DNA from: Akkermansia sp. | GTDB taxonomy: Bacteria > Verrucomicrobiota > Verrucomicrobiia > Verrucomicrobiales > Akkermansiaceae | Direction: 5' to 3' | Assembly: GCA_017937215.1 (NCBI GenBank) | Contig: JAGBDZ010000084.1 | Span: forward strand, 1-32,155 | DNA length: 32,155 nt | In this document: positions 18,044-25,279 of the stretch, one piece after another | Layout: each line of letters starts with the position of its first letter | Numbering within the stretch: the stretch's first letter is position 1 | Program-made: the position numbers and the translations under genes | Notes under the pieces: model-generated | The model's database searches: none | What the model was told of the DNA's origin: nothing | The model's input: only the letters and a program-made list of their open reading frames with translations

Positions 18044-18125
18044 GCTCGGATGGCGGAATTGGTAGACGCGTTAGACTAAGGATCTAATGGGGAGACCCGT
18101 GGGGGTTCGAGTCCCCCTTCGAGCA
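18044..18125 (+). tRNA. tRNA-Leu, anticodon AAG
   Basis: The class II cloverleaf is complete. The acceptor stem GCTCGGA pairs with TTCGAGC (one G-T), the D arm is GCG/CGC with GGTAGA, and the anticodon stem is TTAGA/TCTAA. The variable arm is GGG/CCC with loop GAGA, the T stem is GGGGG/CCCCC with TTCGAGT, and the discriminator is A. The anticodon loop is CTAAGGA, so the anticodon at 18078-18080 is AAG. No CCA is encoded; it must be added afterwards. An A at position 34 is unusual in bacterial leucine tRNAs, where GAG normally reads CUU and CUC. Confidence 0.93.
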
Positions 18126-18129
18126 TACG

Positions 18130-18160
18130 AAAGGCCCGCAAGCAATGCTTGCGGGCCTTT
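18130..18160 (+). terminator. Terminator of tRNA-Leu
   Basis: A 14-bp perfect stem (18130-18143 with 18147-18160), AAAGGCCCGCAAGC/GCTTGCGGGCCTTT, with a 3-base loop and a further TCT-rich end. Its core recurs at 18734-18768. Confidence 0.85.
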
Positions 18161-18185
18161 CTGCATCTCCTGAAGGACGGGCAAA

Positions 18186-18264
18186 GAAAAAGCCCCCGTT
18201 AACGGTGCGGCAACACCCGGGGGCTGATTTATGATAACATTGATAATGCGAAGGTTTCCCTCCA
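18186..18264 (-). ncRNA. Candidate small RNA of about 80 nt
   Basis: On the minus strand a good promoter (TTGACT, 17 bases, TCTAAT; 18299-18271) would start a transcript near 18264. It would end at a strong terminator, AGCCCCCG/CGGGGGCT (18218-18225 with 18191-18198), followed by TTTTCTTT. No open frame fits between. The body contains GGAGGG and one arm of a 16-bp inverted pair whose other arm lies upstream at about 18437-18452. No known RNA family is recognised. Confidence 0.4.
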
Positions 18265-18270
18265 GGCACG

Positions 18271-18299
18271 ATTAGACCACAAATGGCAACGTAAGTCAA
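18271..18299 (-). promoter_or_regulatory. Promoter of the candidate small RNA
   Basis: On the minus strand: TTGACT (18299-18294), a 17-base spacer and TCTAAT (18276-18271). Five of six bases match the sigma-70 consensus in each box. Confidence 0.6.
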
Positions 18300-18310
18300 G
18301 CGATTTGAAA

Positions 18311-18355
18311 GAAAAAATGCCCTGCACCGGTTTCCCGGGCAGGGCATAGATTCTA
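18311..18355 (-). terminator. Terminator-like hairpin close behind a -10 box
   Basis: ATGCCCTGC (18317-18325) pairs with GCAGGGCAT (18339-18347); TTTTTTC follows on the minus strand. A TAGAAT box (18355-18350, minus) directly precedes the stem, but its -35 (TGTTTA) is weak. Confidence 0.6.
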
Positions 18356-18454
18356 ACACCGTTGGAACGCAATAAACAGAATCCAGATTAGTTGCTCAGC
18401 CAGCACCGGGTTAAGGTGGGCTGCCATCAGGCGAGTTATCAATGTTATCATATG

Positions 18455-18523
18455 AAAAAGCCACCTGGCTTTTGCCGAACCAGGCGGCAGGCAGAGTGTA
18501 GCACCTCTCACATGTGGTGTCAC
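18455..18523 (-). terminator. Promoter-like site followed at once by a terminator hairpin
   Basis: On the minus strand GTGACA (18523-18518), 17 bases and TACACT (18500-18495) form a promoter. The expected start falls at the foot of a 9-bp stem (18480-18488 with 18460-18468, one G-T pair) followed by TTTTTC. Any RNA would be little more than the hairpin. Confidence 0.5.
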
Positions 18524-18724
18524 GTTCAATCTATACAAAGACACGAATAATCAAAATACCCGCAAAACAGCGGAGAAGGCTGGAACAGAGTTCACCGCCC
18601 CTCCGGCCTCCACTATCTGCCGGAAACGGAGCAGAAGCGGAGTCAAAAATCCGGTTTTGCAAGGCATGGTACCACCTTTTGGTACCACCATCACACATAA
18701 CCCATACAAATATCAACAAAAAGC

Positions 18725-18768
18725 CCCCCTTCGAGGCCCGCAAGCAATGCTTGCGGGCCTTTCTGCAT
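18725..18768 (+). repeat. Second copy of the tRNA-Leu terminator and 3' end
   Basis: A 35-bp segment (18734-18768) is identical to 18132-18166, the tRNA terminator and following bases. It is preceded by CCCCCTTCGAG, which also ends the tRNA T arm and acceptor stem (18113-18123), with 10 intervening bases missing. This looks like a duplicated tRNA end. Confidence 0.8.
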
Positions 18769-18781
18769 ACCGGGCGGCGAA

Positions 18782-19303
18782 TCACAGCGCCGGGGCCGCA
18801 ATCCGGCGCTCCATGACAATCAGCAGATCGCTGAGGCTCTTCTTTCCGGACTGCGCAGCAGTGGAGTGCATGCAGCTGAGCACCTTCCAGCCCTGCTGAG
18901 CAAAGGAGTTCAGAACCAGCTCCAGAGAGTCGGCATCGAAGCGCCCGCCAAAGCACTCATCGTGCTGCCCCAGCACCTTGTATTCGCTGCGAGAGGCTTT
19001 CTTCTTGCGCACCGGTTGGGCGGCAGCGGTCTTTCGCGGTTGCGCTGCGGGCATTTTCGACGCGGCGGCCTTGCCGGCCGCAGCAGCAGATGGCGGCAGC
19101 TTCAGCAGCGGCACCGTGGGCGCTTTCAGCGCCGACTTGCGCGTGGCCGCCAAGGCCTGCGCCACCGTCAGCGTCTCTTGCGTCTGTGCATTCGCCAGCA
19201 AATGTCCGCCGGTCACACCGGGGGTGGACATAATCTCCTTGAGCGGCTGGTGATTCGGGCTCCAGGTATTGGTATCGGGGTCGAGTACGAAGTATGTGTT
19301 CAT
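18782..19303 (-). CDS. DUF4177-like protein
   Basis: The 173-residue protein has an N-terminal segment starting MNTYFVLDPDTNTW, an Ala/Pro/Lys-rich linker (about residues 60-105), and a C-terminal domain from EYKVLG. The order FDADSLELVLNSFAQQGWKVLS there matches the small DUF4177 fold. Its function is unknown. The start at 19303 is supported by a promoter at 19334-19362: the longer open frame would begin upstream of that promoter. It is soluble with no signal peptide. Confidence 0.65.
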   Translation of the reverse strand: MNTYFVLDPDTNTWSPNHQPLKEIMSTPGVTGGHLLANAQTQETLTVAQALAATRKSALKAPTVPLLKLPPSAAAAGKAAASKMPAAQPRKTAAAQPVRKKKASRSEYKVLGQHDECFGGRFDADSLELVLNSFAQQGWKVLSCMHSTAAQSGKKSLSDLLIVMERRIAAPAL

Positions 19304-19333
19304 CAGGGTACAGGGTGGGTTGATAGCGCCCCC

Positions 19334-19362
19334 ATTATCCCCCACCCTGCCTGTTGGCTCAA
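19334..19362 (-). promoter_or_regulatory. Promoter of the DUF4177-like gene
   Basis: On the minus strand: TTGAGC (19362-19357), a 17-base spacer and GATAAT (19339-19334). It lies inside the longer open frame and so fixes the start at 19303. Confidence 0.6.
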
Positions 19363-19455
19363 GCTTTCTCTATAACTATTGTGGAGCTCGCTGAGCTCAA
19401 CTTATGACTATTGGTTCGTTTTTTGCTAATTATGCCCATTAAATAACGATTTTTC

Positions 19456-19484
19456 TGTACATCAAACAGAAATTCATATAGACT
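19456..19484 (+). promoter_or_regulatory. Promoter of the rml operon
   Basis: TGTACA (19456-19461), a 17-base spacer and TAGACT (19479-19484), preceded by TTTTTC. An identical arrangement stands at 32054-32082 before a glycosyltransferase gene, which makes both more credible. The leader to the rmlA ATG is about 65 bases. Confidence 0.6.
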
Positions 19485-19554
19485 ACCCAGAGTGGAAGTT
19501 GCTTCTCCTCCTCTTTCTGCATATTACACGCTCCATCTTCATCAGACTCTCTCC

Positions 19555-20445
19555 ATGAAAGGAATCGTACTCGCAGGCGGCTCCGGCACGCGTCTCTACC
19601 CCATTACGAAGGGCGTCAGCAAGCAATTGCTGCCAGTCTTCGACAAGCCCATGGTGTATTACCCCATCTCGGTGCTCATGCTGGCGGGGATTCGGGATAT
19701 ACTTATCATCTCCACCCCGCAGGATTTACCGGGCTTCCAGCGTCTGTTGGGAGATGGCAGCGACTACGGCGTCAACTTCTCCTATGCCGTGCAGCCCAGC
19801 CCGGACGGTCTGGCTCAGGCCTTCATCATCGGCAAGGAATTCATCGGCGATGATGCCGCCTGCCTCGTGCTGGGTGACAACATCTTCTTTGGTGCAGACT
19901 TCCGCCAGAAGCTCAATGCCGCCGTACAAGCCGCTGAGCAGGATAACAAAGCCACCGTGTTCGGCTACCGCGTGGCCGACCCGGAGCGTTACGGTGTGGC
20001 AGAGTTTGATGCCGAGGGCAACTGCCTTTCCATCGAGGAAAAACCGGCAGAGCCGAAATCAAACTATGCTGTGGTCGGCCTCTATTTCTACCCCAACAGC
20101 GTGGTGGACGTAGCCGCCGGCATCAAACCCTCTGCCCGTGGCGAGCTGGAAATCACCACCGTGAATCAGCACTACCTGCGTGAAGGCGCGCTGAAGGTGC
20201 AGACCCTGGGCCGCGGTTTTGCCTGGCTGGACACCGGCACGCATGATTCCCTCTCGGAAGCCTCCACCTTTGTGGAGGTCATCGAAAAGCGCCAGGGGCT
20301 CAAGATTTCCTGTCTGGAGGCCATTGCCTACGAAAATGGCTGGGTGAGCAAGGAAAAGCTCATCGAACTGGCCCAGCCCATGATTAAGAACCAGTATGGC
20401 CAATACCTGCTGCACCTGACCGACAGAAAAGATTACCACTCGTAA
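19555..20445 (+). CDS. rmlA: Glucose-1-phosphate thymidylyltransferase
   Basis: RmlA joins glucose-1-phosphate and dTTP to give dTDP-glucose, the first step to dTDP-L-rhamnose. The 296-residue protein opens [18 protein letters not shown] with the nucleotide-binding loop, followed by [16 protein letters not shown] and LGDNIFFG. Length is normal. The open frame reaches back to 19492, but that would add a non-conserved tail, so I chose 19555. It is first of five plus-strand genes and its stop codon directly abuts the rmlC ATG. Confidence 0.95.
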   Translation: MKGIVLAGGSGTRLYPITKGVSKQLLPVFDKPMVYYPISVLMLAGIRDILIISTPQDLPGFQRLLGDGSDYGVNFSYAVQPSPDGLAQAFIIGKEFIGDDAACLVLGDNIFFGADFRQKLNAAVQAAEQDNKATVFGYRVADPERYGVAEFDAEGNCLSIEEKPAEPKSNYAVVGLYFYPNSVVDVAAGIKPSARGELEITTVNQHYLREGALKVQTLGRGFAWLDTGTHDSLSEASTFVEVIEKRQGLKISCLEAIAYENGWVSKEKLIELAQPMIKNQYGQYLLHLTDRKDYHS

Positions 20446-21015
20446 ATGGAAATCATCCTCACAGACATCCCTGATATCAAAATCATCGAACCCCGCGTGT
20501 TCGGTGATTCGCGCGGTTATTTCTTCGAATCCTTCTCCGACCGCGAATTCCGCGAGAAAGTGTGCAATACCACCTTTGTGCAGGACAATGAATCCATGTC
20601 GTGCTACGGCGTGGTGCGCGGGCTGCACTACCAGCGCGCCCCACACTGCCAGAGCAAGCTCGTGCGCTGTGTGAAGGGGCGCGTGCTCGATGTGGCGGTT
20701 GATATCCGCCTGGGCTCCCCCACTTTCGGGCAGCATGTGGCCGTGGAACTCAGTGCCGAGAACCACCGCTGCCTGTTCATTCCCCGCGGCTTCGCCCATG
20801 GCTTTGCCGTGCTCAGCGATGAAGCCATCTTCCAGTACAAGTGCGATAACTACTATGCGCCGGATTGCGAAGGCGGCATCGCCTGGGACGACCCCGCCCT
20901 GGGCATCGACTGGCAGCTGCCTGCGGCAGATGTCATCCTCTCCGCCAAGGACACCGGCCGCTGCACCCTGGCCGCCGCCCCGCACGATTTTGATATCTCC
21001 ACCCCGCTCTACTGA
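20446..21015 (+). CDS. rmlC: dTDP-4-dehydrorhamnose 3,5-epimerase
   Basis: RmlC epimerises dTDP-4-keto-6-deoxyglucose at C3 and C5. The 189-residue cupin protein has DSRGYFFESFSDREF, the GLHYQ segment with the catalytic histidine, and IPRGFAHGFAVL. Length is typical. The ATG follows the rmlA stop with no gap; rmlD starts 3 bases after its own stop. Confidence 0.95.
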   Translation: MEIILTDIPDIKIIEPRVFGDSRGYFFESFSDREFREKVCNTTFVQDNESMSCYGVVRGLHYQRAPHCQSKLVRCVKGRVLDVAVDIRLGSPTFGQHVAVELSAENHRCLFIPRGFAHGFAVLSDEAIFQYKCDNYYAPDCEGGIAWDDPALGIDWQLPAADVILSAKDTGRCTLAAAPHDFDISTPLY

Positions 21016-21018
21016 ATC

Positions 21019-21885
21019 ATGAAAATTCTCGTAACAGGTTCCAACGGTCAGTTGGGCAATGAAATGCGCCGCGTGGCCACCGGGCTGTGCAGCGGGCACG
21101 AGTTCATCTTTACCGATGTGGCAGAGCTGGATATCACCGATGCCGCCGCTGTGCTGGAGGCCGCCAAGGGCGTGGGAGCCATCGTGAACTGCGCTGCCTA
21201 CACCAACGTGGATGCCGCAGAGGACAATGAAGACGTGGCCTACCTCATCAATGCCACCGCCGCTGCCAATCTGGCCGCCGCCGCCAAAGCAGAGGGGGCA
21301 CTGCTCATCCATGTGAGCACCGACTATGTGTTCGGCGGCGATGGCAACACCCCCCGCACCGAAGATCTGCCCACCAATCCCCTCGGTGCCTACGGCCGCA
21401 CCAAACTCGCGGGCGAGCAGGCCATCCTCGCCAGCGGCTGCCGCAGCGTCATCATCCGCACCGCCTGGCTCTATTCCATCCACGGCAAGAACTTCGTGAA
21501 GACCATGCTCAGCCTCATGGCCAGCCGCCCGAGCCTCAATGTGGTGTTCGACCAGGTGGGCACCCCCACCTATGCCGGCGACCTGGCAGATGCCATTGGC
21601 ACCATCCTGAACACCCCCGATCCGGCAGAGGGCGTGTACCACTACAGCAACGAAGGCGTATGCTCCTGGTACGATTTTGCCGTAGCCATCGGCCAGCTGG
21701 CCGGCAGCCCCTGCCAGGTGAATCCTTGCCACAGCAGCGAGTTCCCCAGCAAGGTGACGCGCCCCGCTTTCTCCGTGCTGGATAAGACGAAAATCCGCAC
21801 CACCTTCAATCTCACCATTCCTCATTGGCAGCGTGCTCTCGCCCAATGCATGACGCTAATAAAGGCAACTTCGGAAACCTTGTAA
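21019..21885 (+). CDS. rmlD: dTDP-4-dehydrorhamnose reductase
   Basis: RmlD uses NAD(P)H to reduce the 4-keto group and yields dTDP-L-rhamnose. The 288-residue SDR-type protein begins MKILVTGSNGQLGNEMRRV with the nucleotide-binding glycine loop. It has VSTDYVFGG, the active-site YGRTKLAGE, and RTAWLYS. It completes rmlACD; rmlB follows after one unrelated gene. Toward its 3' end the sequence becomes more AT-rich. Confidence 0.95.
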   Translation: MKILVTGSNGQLGNEMRRVATGLCSGHEFIFTDVAELDITDAAAVLEAAKGVGAIVNCAAYTNVDAAEDNEDVAYLINATAAANLAAAAKAEGALLIHVSTDYVFGGDGNTPRTEDLPTNPLGAYGRTKLAGEQAILASGCRSVIIRTAWLYSIHGKNFVKTMLSLMASRPSLNVVFDQVGTPTYAGDLADAIGTILNTPDPAEGVYHYSNEGVCSWYDFAVAIGQLAGSPCQVNPCHSSEFPSKVTRPAFSVLDKTKIRTTFNLTIPHWQRALAQCMTLIKATSETL

Positions 21886-21924
21886 CAAGAATAGCAGAGC
21901 ACCTCTCCATCAGACTTCCTTCCT

Positions 21925-22695
21925 ATGAATCTTAAGAAGAGCATCACCAAGAGAATAACCAGGATTGCCGACAAACTGGACAAATTATTTGCTCCGGCTC
22001 CGATGCGCACATACAGTCACATCATCTCCTGCGGATGTAATTGCGAAGTAGCTTTCCAATTCCTGTCCTACCATGGATTCCTTGAGTCTCATCTATTCAA
22101 CTGGTGTTACATATATAGTACAAATGACTTAGTAAAAGCAATCCGGGACTTGGATAGCGTAGGCAAGGATTTCAGCCCTTTACCCCCGATGTGGCAGGAT
22201 ACCGGGCACATGATTAGCTTCCATGGGAGAGGAAAAGCAGAAATCTGGGCGCCGGAGGCAGATCCAACCCTCTTGCAGGAAGATAAAGCAGAACTCATTT
22301 CCCGCCTTGCCCATCTGAAATCCAAGTTCAAAAGCCTGACCCATTCCACGGAATCACTCCTTTTCGTCTACAAACCACACTTGGCAGAATTAAACGATCC
22401 GGAGACTCTGCGGATTAAAACTGTCGAGCTTCGCGATGCTCTTTCCGGCATCGGGATGAAGCAGTTTGATATCCTGCTGGTGGTCACTCATGACACCTTG
22501 CCGGCCATCCAGGCTCAGTTTACTGATTTGTCCAGCGTCCCCGGTATCATTATCGAAAGCATCTCCTGTCACGCTCCTATCCGAAGCGTTACCACCGGAC
22601 CGTTCGACAAAAAAGGCTGGAGACGCATCTGGGCAAAGTACGCCACAACCTATAGACCAACCTCGAAAAAGAAGAAATACAAGTTCAATCACTAA
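21925..22695 (+). CDS. DUF1796-like putative papain-like cysteine peptidase
   Basis: The 256-residue protein has an early segment SCGCNCEVAFQFLSYHGF, then LFNWCYI, which resembles the SLGxNCEV...FDW pattern of DUF1796, annotated as putative papain-like cysteine peptidases. Proteins of this family often appear among polysaccharide genes, but no reaction is established. A basic lysine-rich tail ends the protein. Its lower GC than the flanking rml genes suggests separate acquisition. It lies between rmlD and rmlB in the same direction, with 39- and 36-bp gaps. Confidence 0.6.
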   Translation: MNLKKSITKRITRIADKLDKLFAPAPMRTYSHIISCGCNCEVAFQFLSYHGFLESHLFNWCYIYSTNDLVKAIRDLDSVGKDFSPLPPMWQDTGHMISFHGRGKAEIWAPEADPTLLQEDKAELISRLAHLKSKFKSLTHSTESLLFVYKPHLAELNDPETLRIKTVELRDALSGIGMKQFDILLVVTHDTLPAIQAQFTDLSSVPGIIIESISCHAPIRSVTTGPFDKKGWRRIWAKYATTYRPTSKKKKYKFNH

Positions 22696-22731
22696 TTTTT
22701 TCTCCGTAAATCGCAAACTAAATCCAGAACC

Positions 22732-23829
22732 ATGAACATTCTCATCACAGGCGGTGCCGGGTTCATCGGTTCACACGTTGTGCGACTTTTCGTCAACAAG
22801 TACCCAGACTATACAATCATCAATCTGGATGCTCTTACCTATGCTGGCAACCTCGCCAACCTCAAGGATATTGAGGGCAAGCCGAACTACACCTTCGTGA
22901 AAGCCGATATCTGCGACTTTGAGCGCATGTGCGCCCTCATGCGGGAGTTCGATATCGATGGCATTATCCACCTGGCGGCGGAAAGCCACGTGGACCGCTC
23001 CATCAAAGACCCCTTCACCTTTGCCCGCACCAATGTGATGGGCACCCTGAGCCTGCTGCAGGCTGCCCGCCAGTACTGGAACGGCAACTGGGAAGGCAAG
23101 CGCTTCTACCACATCTCTACCGATGAGGTCTACGGCGCGTTGGAGCTGGACAAGCCCGAGGGCAGCGCCCCCTACGGCAGCGAATTCTTCCTGGAGACCA
23201 CCAAGTACAACCCGCACAGCCCCTACAGTGCCTCCAAGGCCGGCAGCGACCACTTCGTGCGTGCCTATCACGATACCTACGGCATGCCCACTCTGGTGAC
23301 CAACTGTTCGAACAACTACGGTCCCTACCAGTTCCCGGAGAAGCTCATTCCTCTCTTTATCAACAACATCCTCCACGGCAAGCCGCTGCCTGTCTACGGT
23401 AAGGGCGAGAATGTGCGTGACTGGCTCTATGTGGTCGACCACGCCCGCGCCATCGACGTGATTTTCCACCGCGGCAAAACCGGCGACACCTACAACATCG
23501 GCGGCTTCAATGAGTGGAAGAATATCGACATCGTGAAGGTGGTCATCAAGACCGTAGACCGCCTGCTGGGCAACCCGGAAGGCACCAGCGAAAAGCTTAT
23601 CACCTACGTGACCGACCGAGCCGGTCACGACCTGCGCTACGCCATCGACTCCACCAAGCTCAAGAACGAGCTGGGCTGGGAACCCTCCCTCCAGTTCGAA
23701 GAAGGCATTGAAAAGACCGTGCGCTGGTATCTCGACAACCAGGAGTGGATGGACAACATCACCTCCGGTGACTACGAAAATTATTACGCAAATCTCTCTT
23801 TATGCCCGGACGAAGATAGGTTCCGTTAG
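22732..23829 (+). CDS. rmlB: dTDP-glucose 4,6-dehydratase
   Basis: RmlB converts dTDP-glucose to dTDP-4-keto-6-deoxyglucose with bound NAD. The 365-residue SDR protein begins MNILITGGAGFIGSHVV, with STDEVYG and the active-site YSASKAGSDH, then NNYGPYQFPEKLIPL. Length fits. It is the last plus-strand gene of the rml set, and is transcribed toward the minus-strand polysaccharide genes. Confidence 0.95.
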   Translation: MNILITGGAGFIGSHVVRLFVNKYPDYTIINLDALTYAGNLANLKDIEGKPNYTFVKADICDFERMCALMREFDIDGIIHLAAESHVDRSIKDPFTFARTNVMGTLSLLQAARQYWNGNWEGKRFYHISTDEVYGALELDKPEGSAPYGSEFFLETTKYNPHSPYSASKAGSDHFVRAYHDTYGMPTLVTNCSNNYGPYQFPEKLIPLFINNILHGKPLPVYGKGENVRDWLYVVDHARAIDVIFHRGKTGDTYNIGGFNEWKNIDIVKVVIKTVDRLLGNPEGTSEKLITYVTDRAGHDLRYAIDSTKLKNELGWEPSLQFEEGIEKTVRWYLDNQEWMDNITSGDYENYYANLSLCPDEDRFR

Positions 23830-24234
23830 GAGAAGGGAACCAGTTTAAACCTTGACAAAATATAAGCTTCTCTTCCTCAACTTTATTAATTGGCAGCCCT
23901 CCAAAACGAGGTCAGAAACAAGAAGTGAAAGCTCCGCTTCTGTTTCCGTCTATCGTCTACTCCGTGACAGGAGCATTGAGGCTCGCCATTAGTTATCCAG
24001 AGAATACACCTCTGGTATCAAGCTTCCTGTCTTTATACTTCTTCCATGCCTCTTCTACAAAATTTCCCATTTATCCAGCTCTAAGCACAAACATTGGGAC
24101 ACATGTGGATGCAATCATCACCAGCAGCAAACTCTTGCGAAACAACATCGACGGATGGAACTGCGGATGGAGTAGCCCCCCGGTCAAAACGCGCATGACT
24201 TGTGCCAAGGATCGGAATTGCAGCATTCGCAATA
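23830..24234. other. Gap between convergent gene sets with possible gene remnant
   Basis: No intact gene is supported. On the minus strand, about 24066-23950, there is a coding-like frame reading VEEAWKKYKDRKLDTRG with two stops soon after, which could be the end of a decayed gene of the same locus. Stops and frame changes prevent any family call. A weak hairpin, CCAGAG/CTCTGG, lies at 23997-24015. No strong terminator for rmlB is seen. Confidence 0.35.
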
Positions 24235-25261
24235 TCAGGCGGTCTGGTTTCCTCGTTTTTTGAAAAAAACGTCGCTTCCTTGTTGCACCATTTCCAAAAA
24301 GATGGTCAGCCCCAGGCAAAGCAGTATGGATACCACCAGCAAAGAGGCGTAGTATTCCGGGCTGGTTTCTGCCCACCAGAGTAGGGCTAAAGCCCCTGCT
24401 GCGCGGAGCGCCAGCATGTGCGTCAGGTAGATGTGGAAACTGTATTTTGAGGTGAGCCGGAGCGCGCTCAGAGCTTTCCCTTTGAGCTGTATGGCTGTGC
24501 TCGGCAGCAGGAGAATGCAGAGTCCGGTGAGCCCTGCGGCCATCATACCTGATTTGAAGTGAGCCAGAGCCAGTATGCCTATGATGATGCTGCCCAGGCG
24601 GATTTTGTTTTCGCGGAGGGCAAAGAAGGTGACAATACCCACGGCAAAATACTGCATTTGGTAAAGCGGATTCCAGCGGAAGAACAGACGTACTTCGTCG
24701 AACAGCTCGCGCGAAAGTTGTTTGGAACCCTGGCGTACCAGAATAGCCACCACCATGCAGATAGCGAGGAAGATAAGTGCCGCTTTGAAGCTCTTCACGT
24801 ATTTGAACACCAGTGGTGCTACCGCGTAGAAAAACAGGAAATCGCTCATGCACCACATGGCGCAGCAGTTGTTCTACACGGTGAAATTATCCGAGGGCAG
24901 CCAGAGTTGCAGCCCCAGGAAATAACGCAGCCAGCCCATGTGACATGGGTCGGCCGGTGTGCCTCCTGCTATGAACTCCAGGTAAATCATGCAGGCTATG
25001 ATGGCTGCGTAGTAAGTGGACAGATTGCGCTGCGCCCGCCTTTTATAGTAATCAGATTGTAGTGGCGCCCGCCTTCATGAACCAGGACCACGCCAGGTAG
25101 GCGCTCAGCGCAAAAAATGCCTTCATCCCATATCGCCCGGCGCTGCAGATATTGTGAATCCACTCCGACATGGGGAAGTATTGCTCAAAGTGCACAGCCA
25201 GCACCCCGGCCATGGCCAGTACACGGATGATATCCAGTGTTATGGAATAGTCTTTTTTCAT
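24235..25261 (-). pseudogene. Acyltransferase-3 family protein, broken
   Basis: Acyltransferase-3 proteins are multi-pass enzymes that O-acylate surface sugars. The N-terminal part (25261-25052) begins MKKDYSITLDIIRVLAMAGV and has the family features AVHFEQYF and FFALSAYLAW. Near 25050 the frame stops, while the next frame continues as YYKRRAQRNL and on to LGLQLWLPSDNF. A TAG at 24876-24874 then interrupts VxNNCCAMWCMSDF, where the family usually has Trp, so a TGG-to-TAG change is likely. The rest (to 24235) is a normal C-terminal half. Two lesions suggest true decay. Confidence 0.85.
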
Positions 25262-25279
25262 CGGTCCGTAAGTCGTTTT

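Larger units (their letters stand above)
18161..18781. other. 620-bp region without a convincing gene
   Basis: The two longest open frames here are short and run through hairpins or the tRNA itself, so I do not call them. The region holds three minus-strand terminator-like hairpins, each a short distance after a -10-like box. It also has an inverted 16-bp pair (ATGATAACATTGATAA at 18231-18246, its complement at about 18437-18452) and a direct repeat GGTACCACC-TTTT-GGTACCACC near 18668-18689. At its end lies a second copy of the tRNA terminator. It may be a set of small RNAs, or the scar of a deleted element. Confidence 0.5.

Noticed and set aside
18084..18359. A 91-codon minus-strand open frame ending SNPHGSPH
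   Set aside because: The end is the translated complement of the tRNA-Leu gene and the rest crosses two terminator hairpins.
20059..21846. A 595-codon minus-strand open frame
   Set aside because: It is antisense to rmlA, rmlC and rmlD, which are certain.
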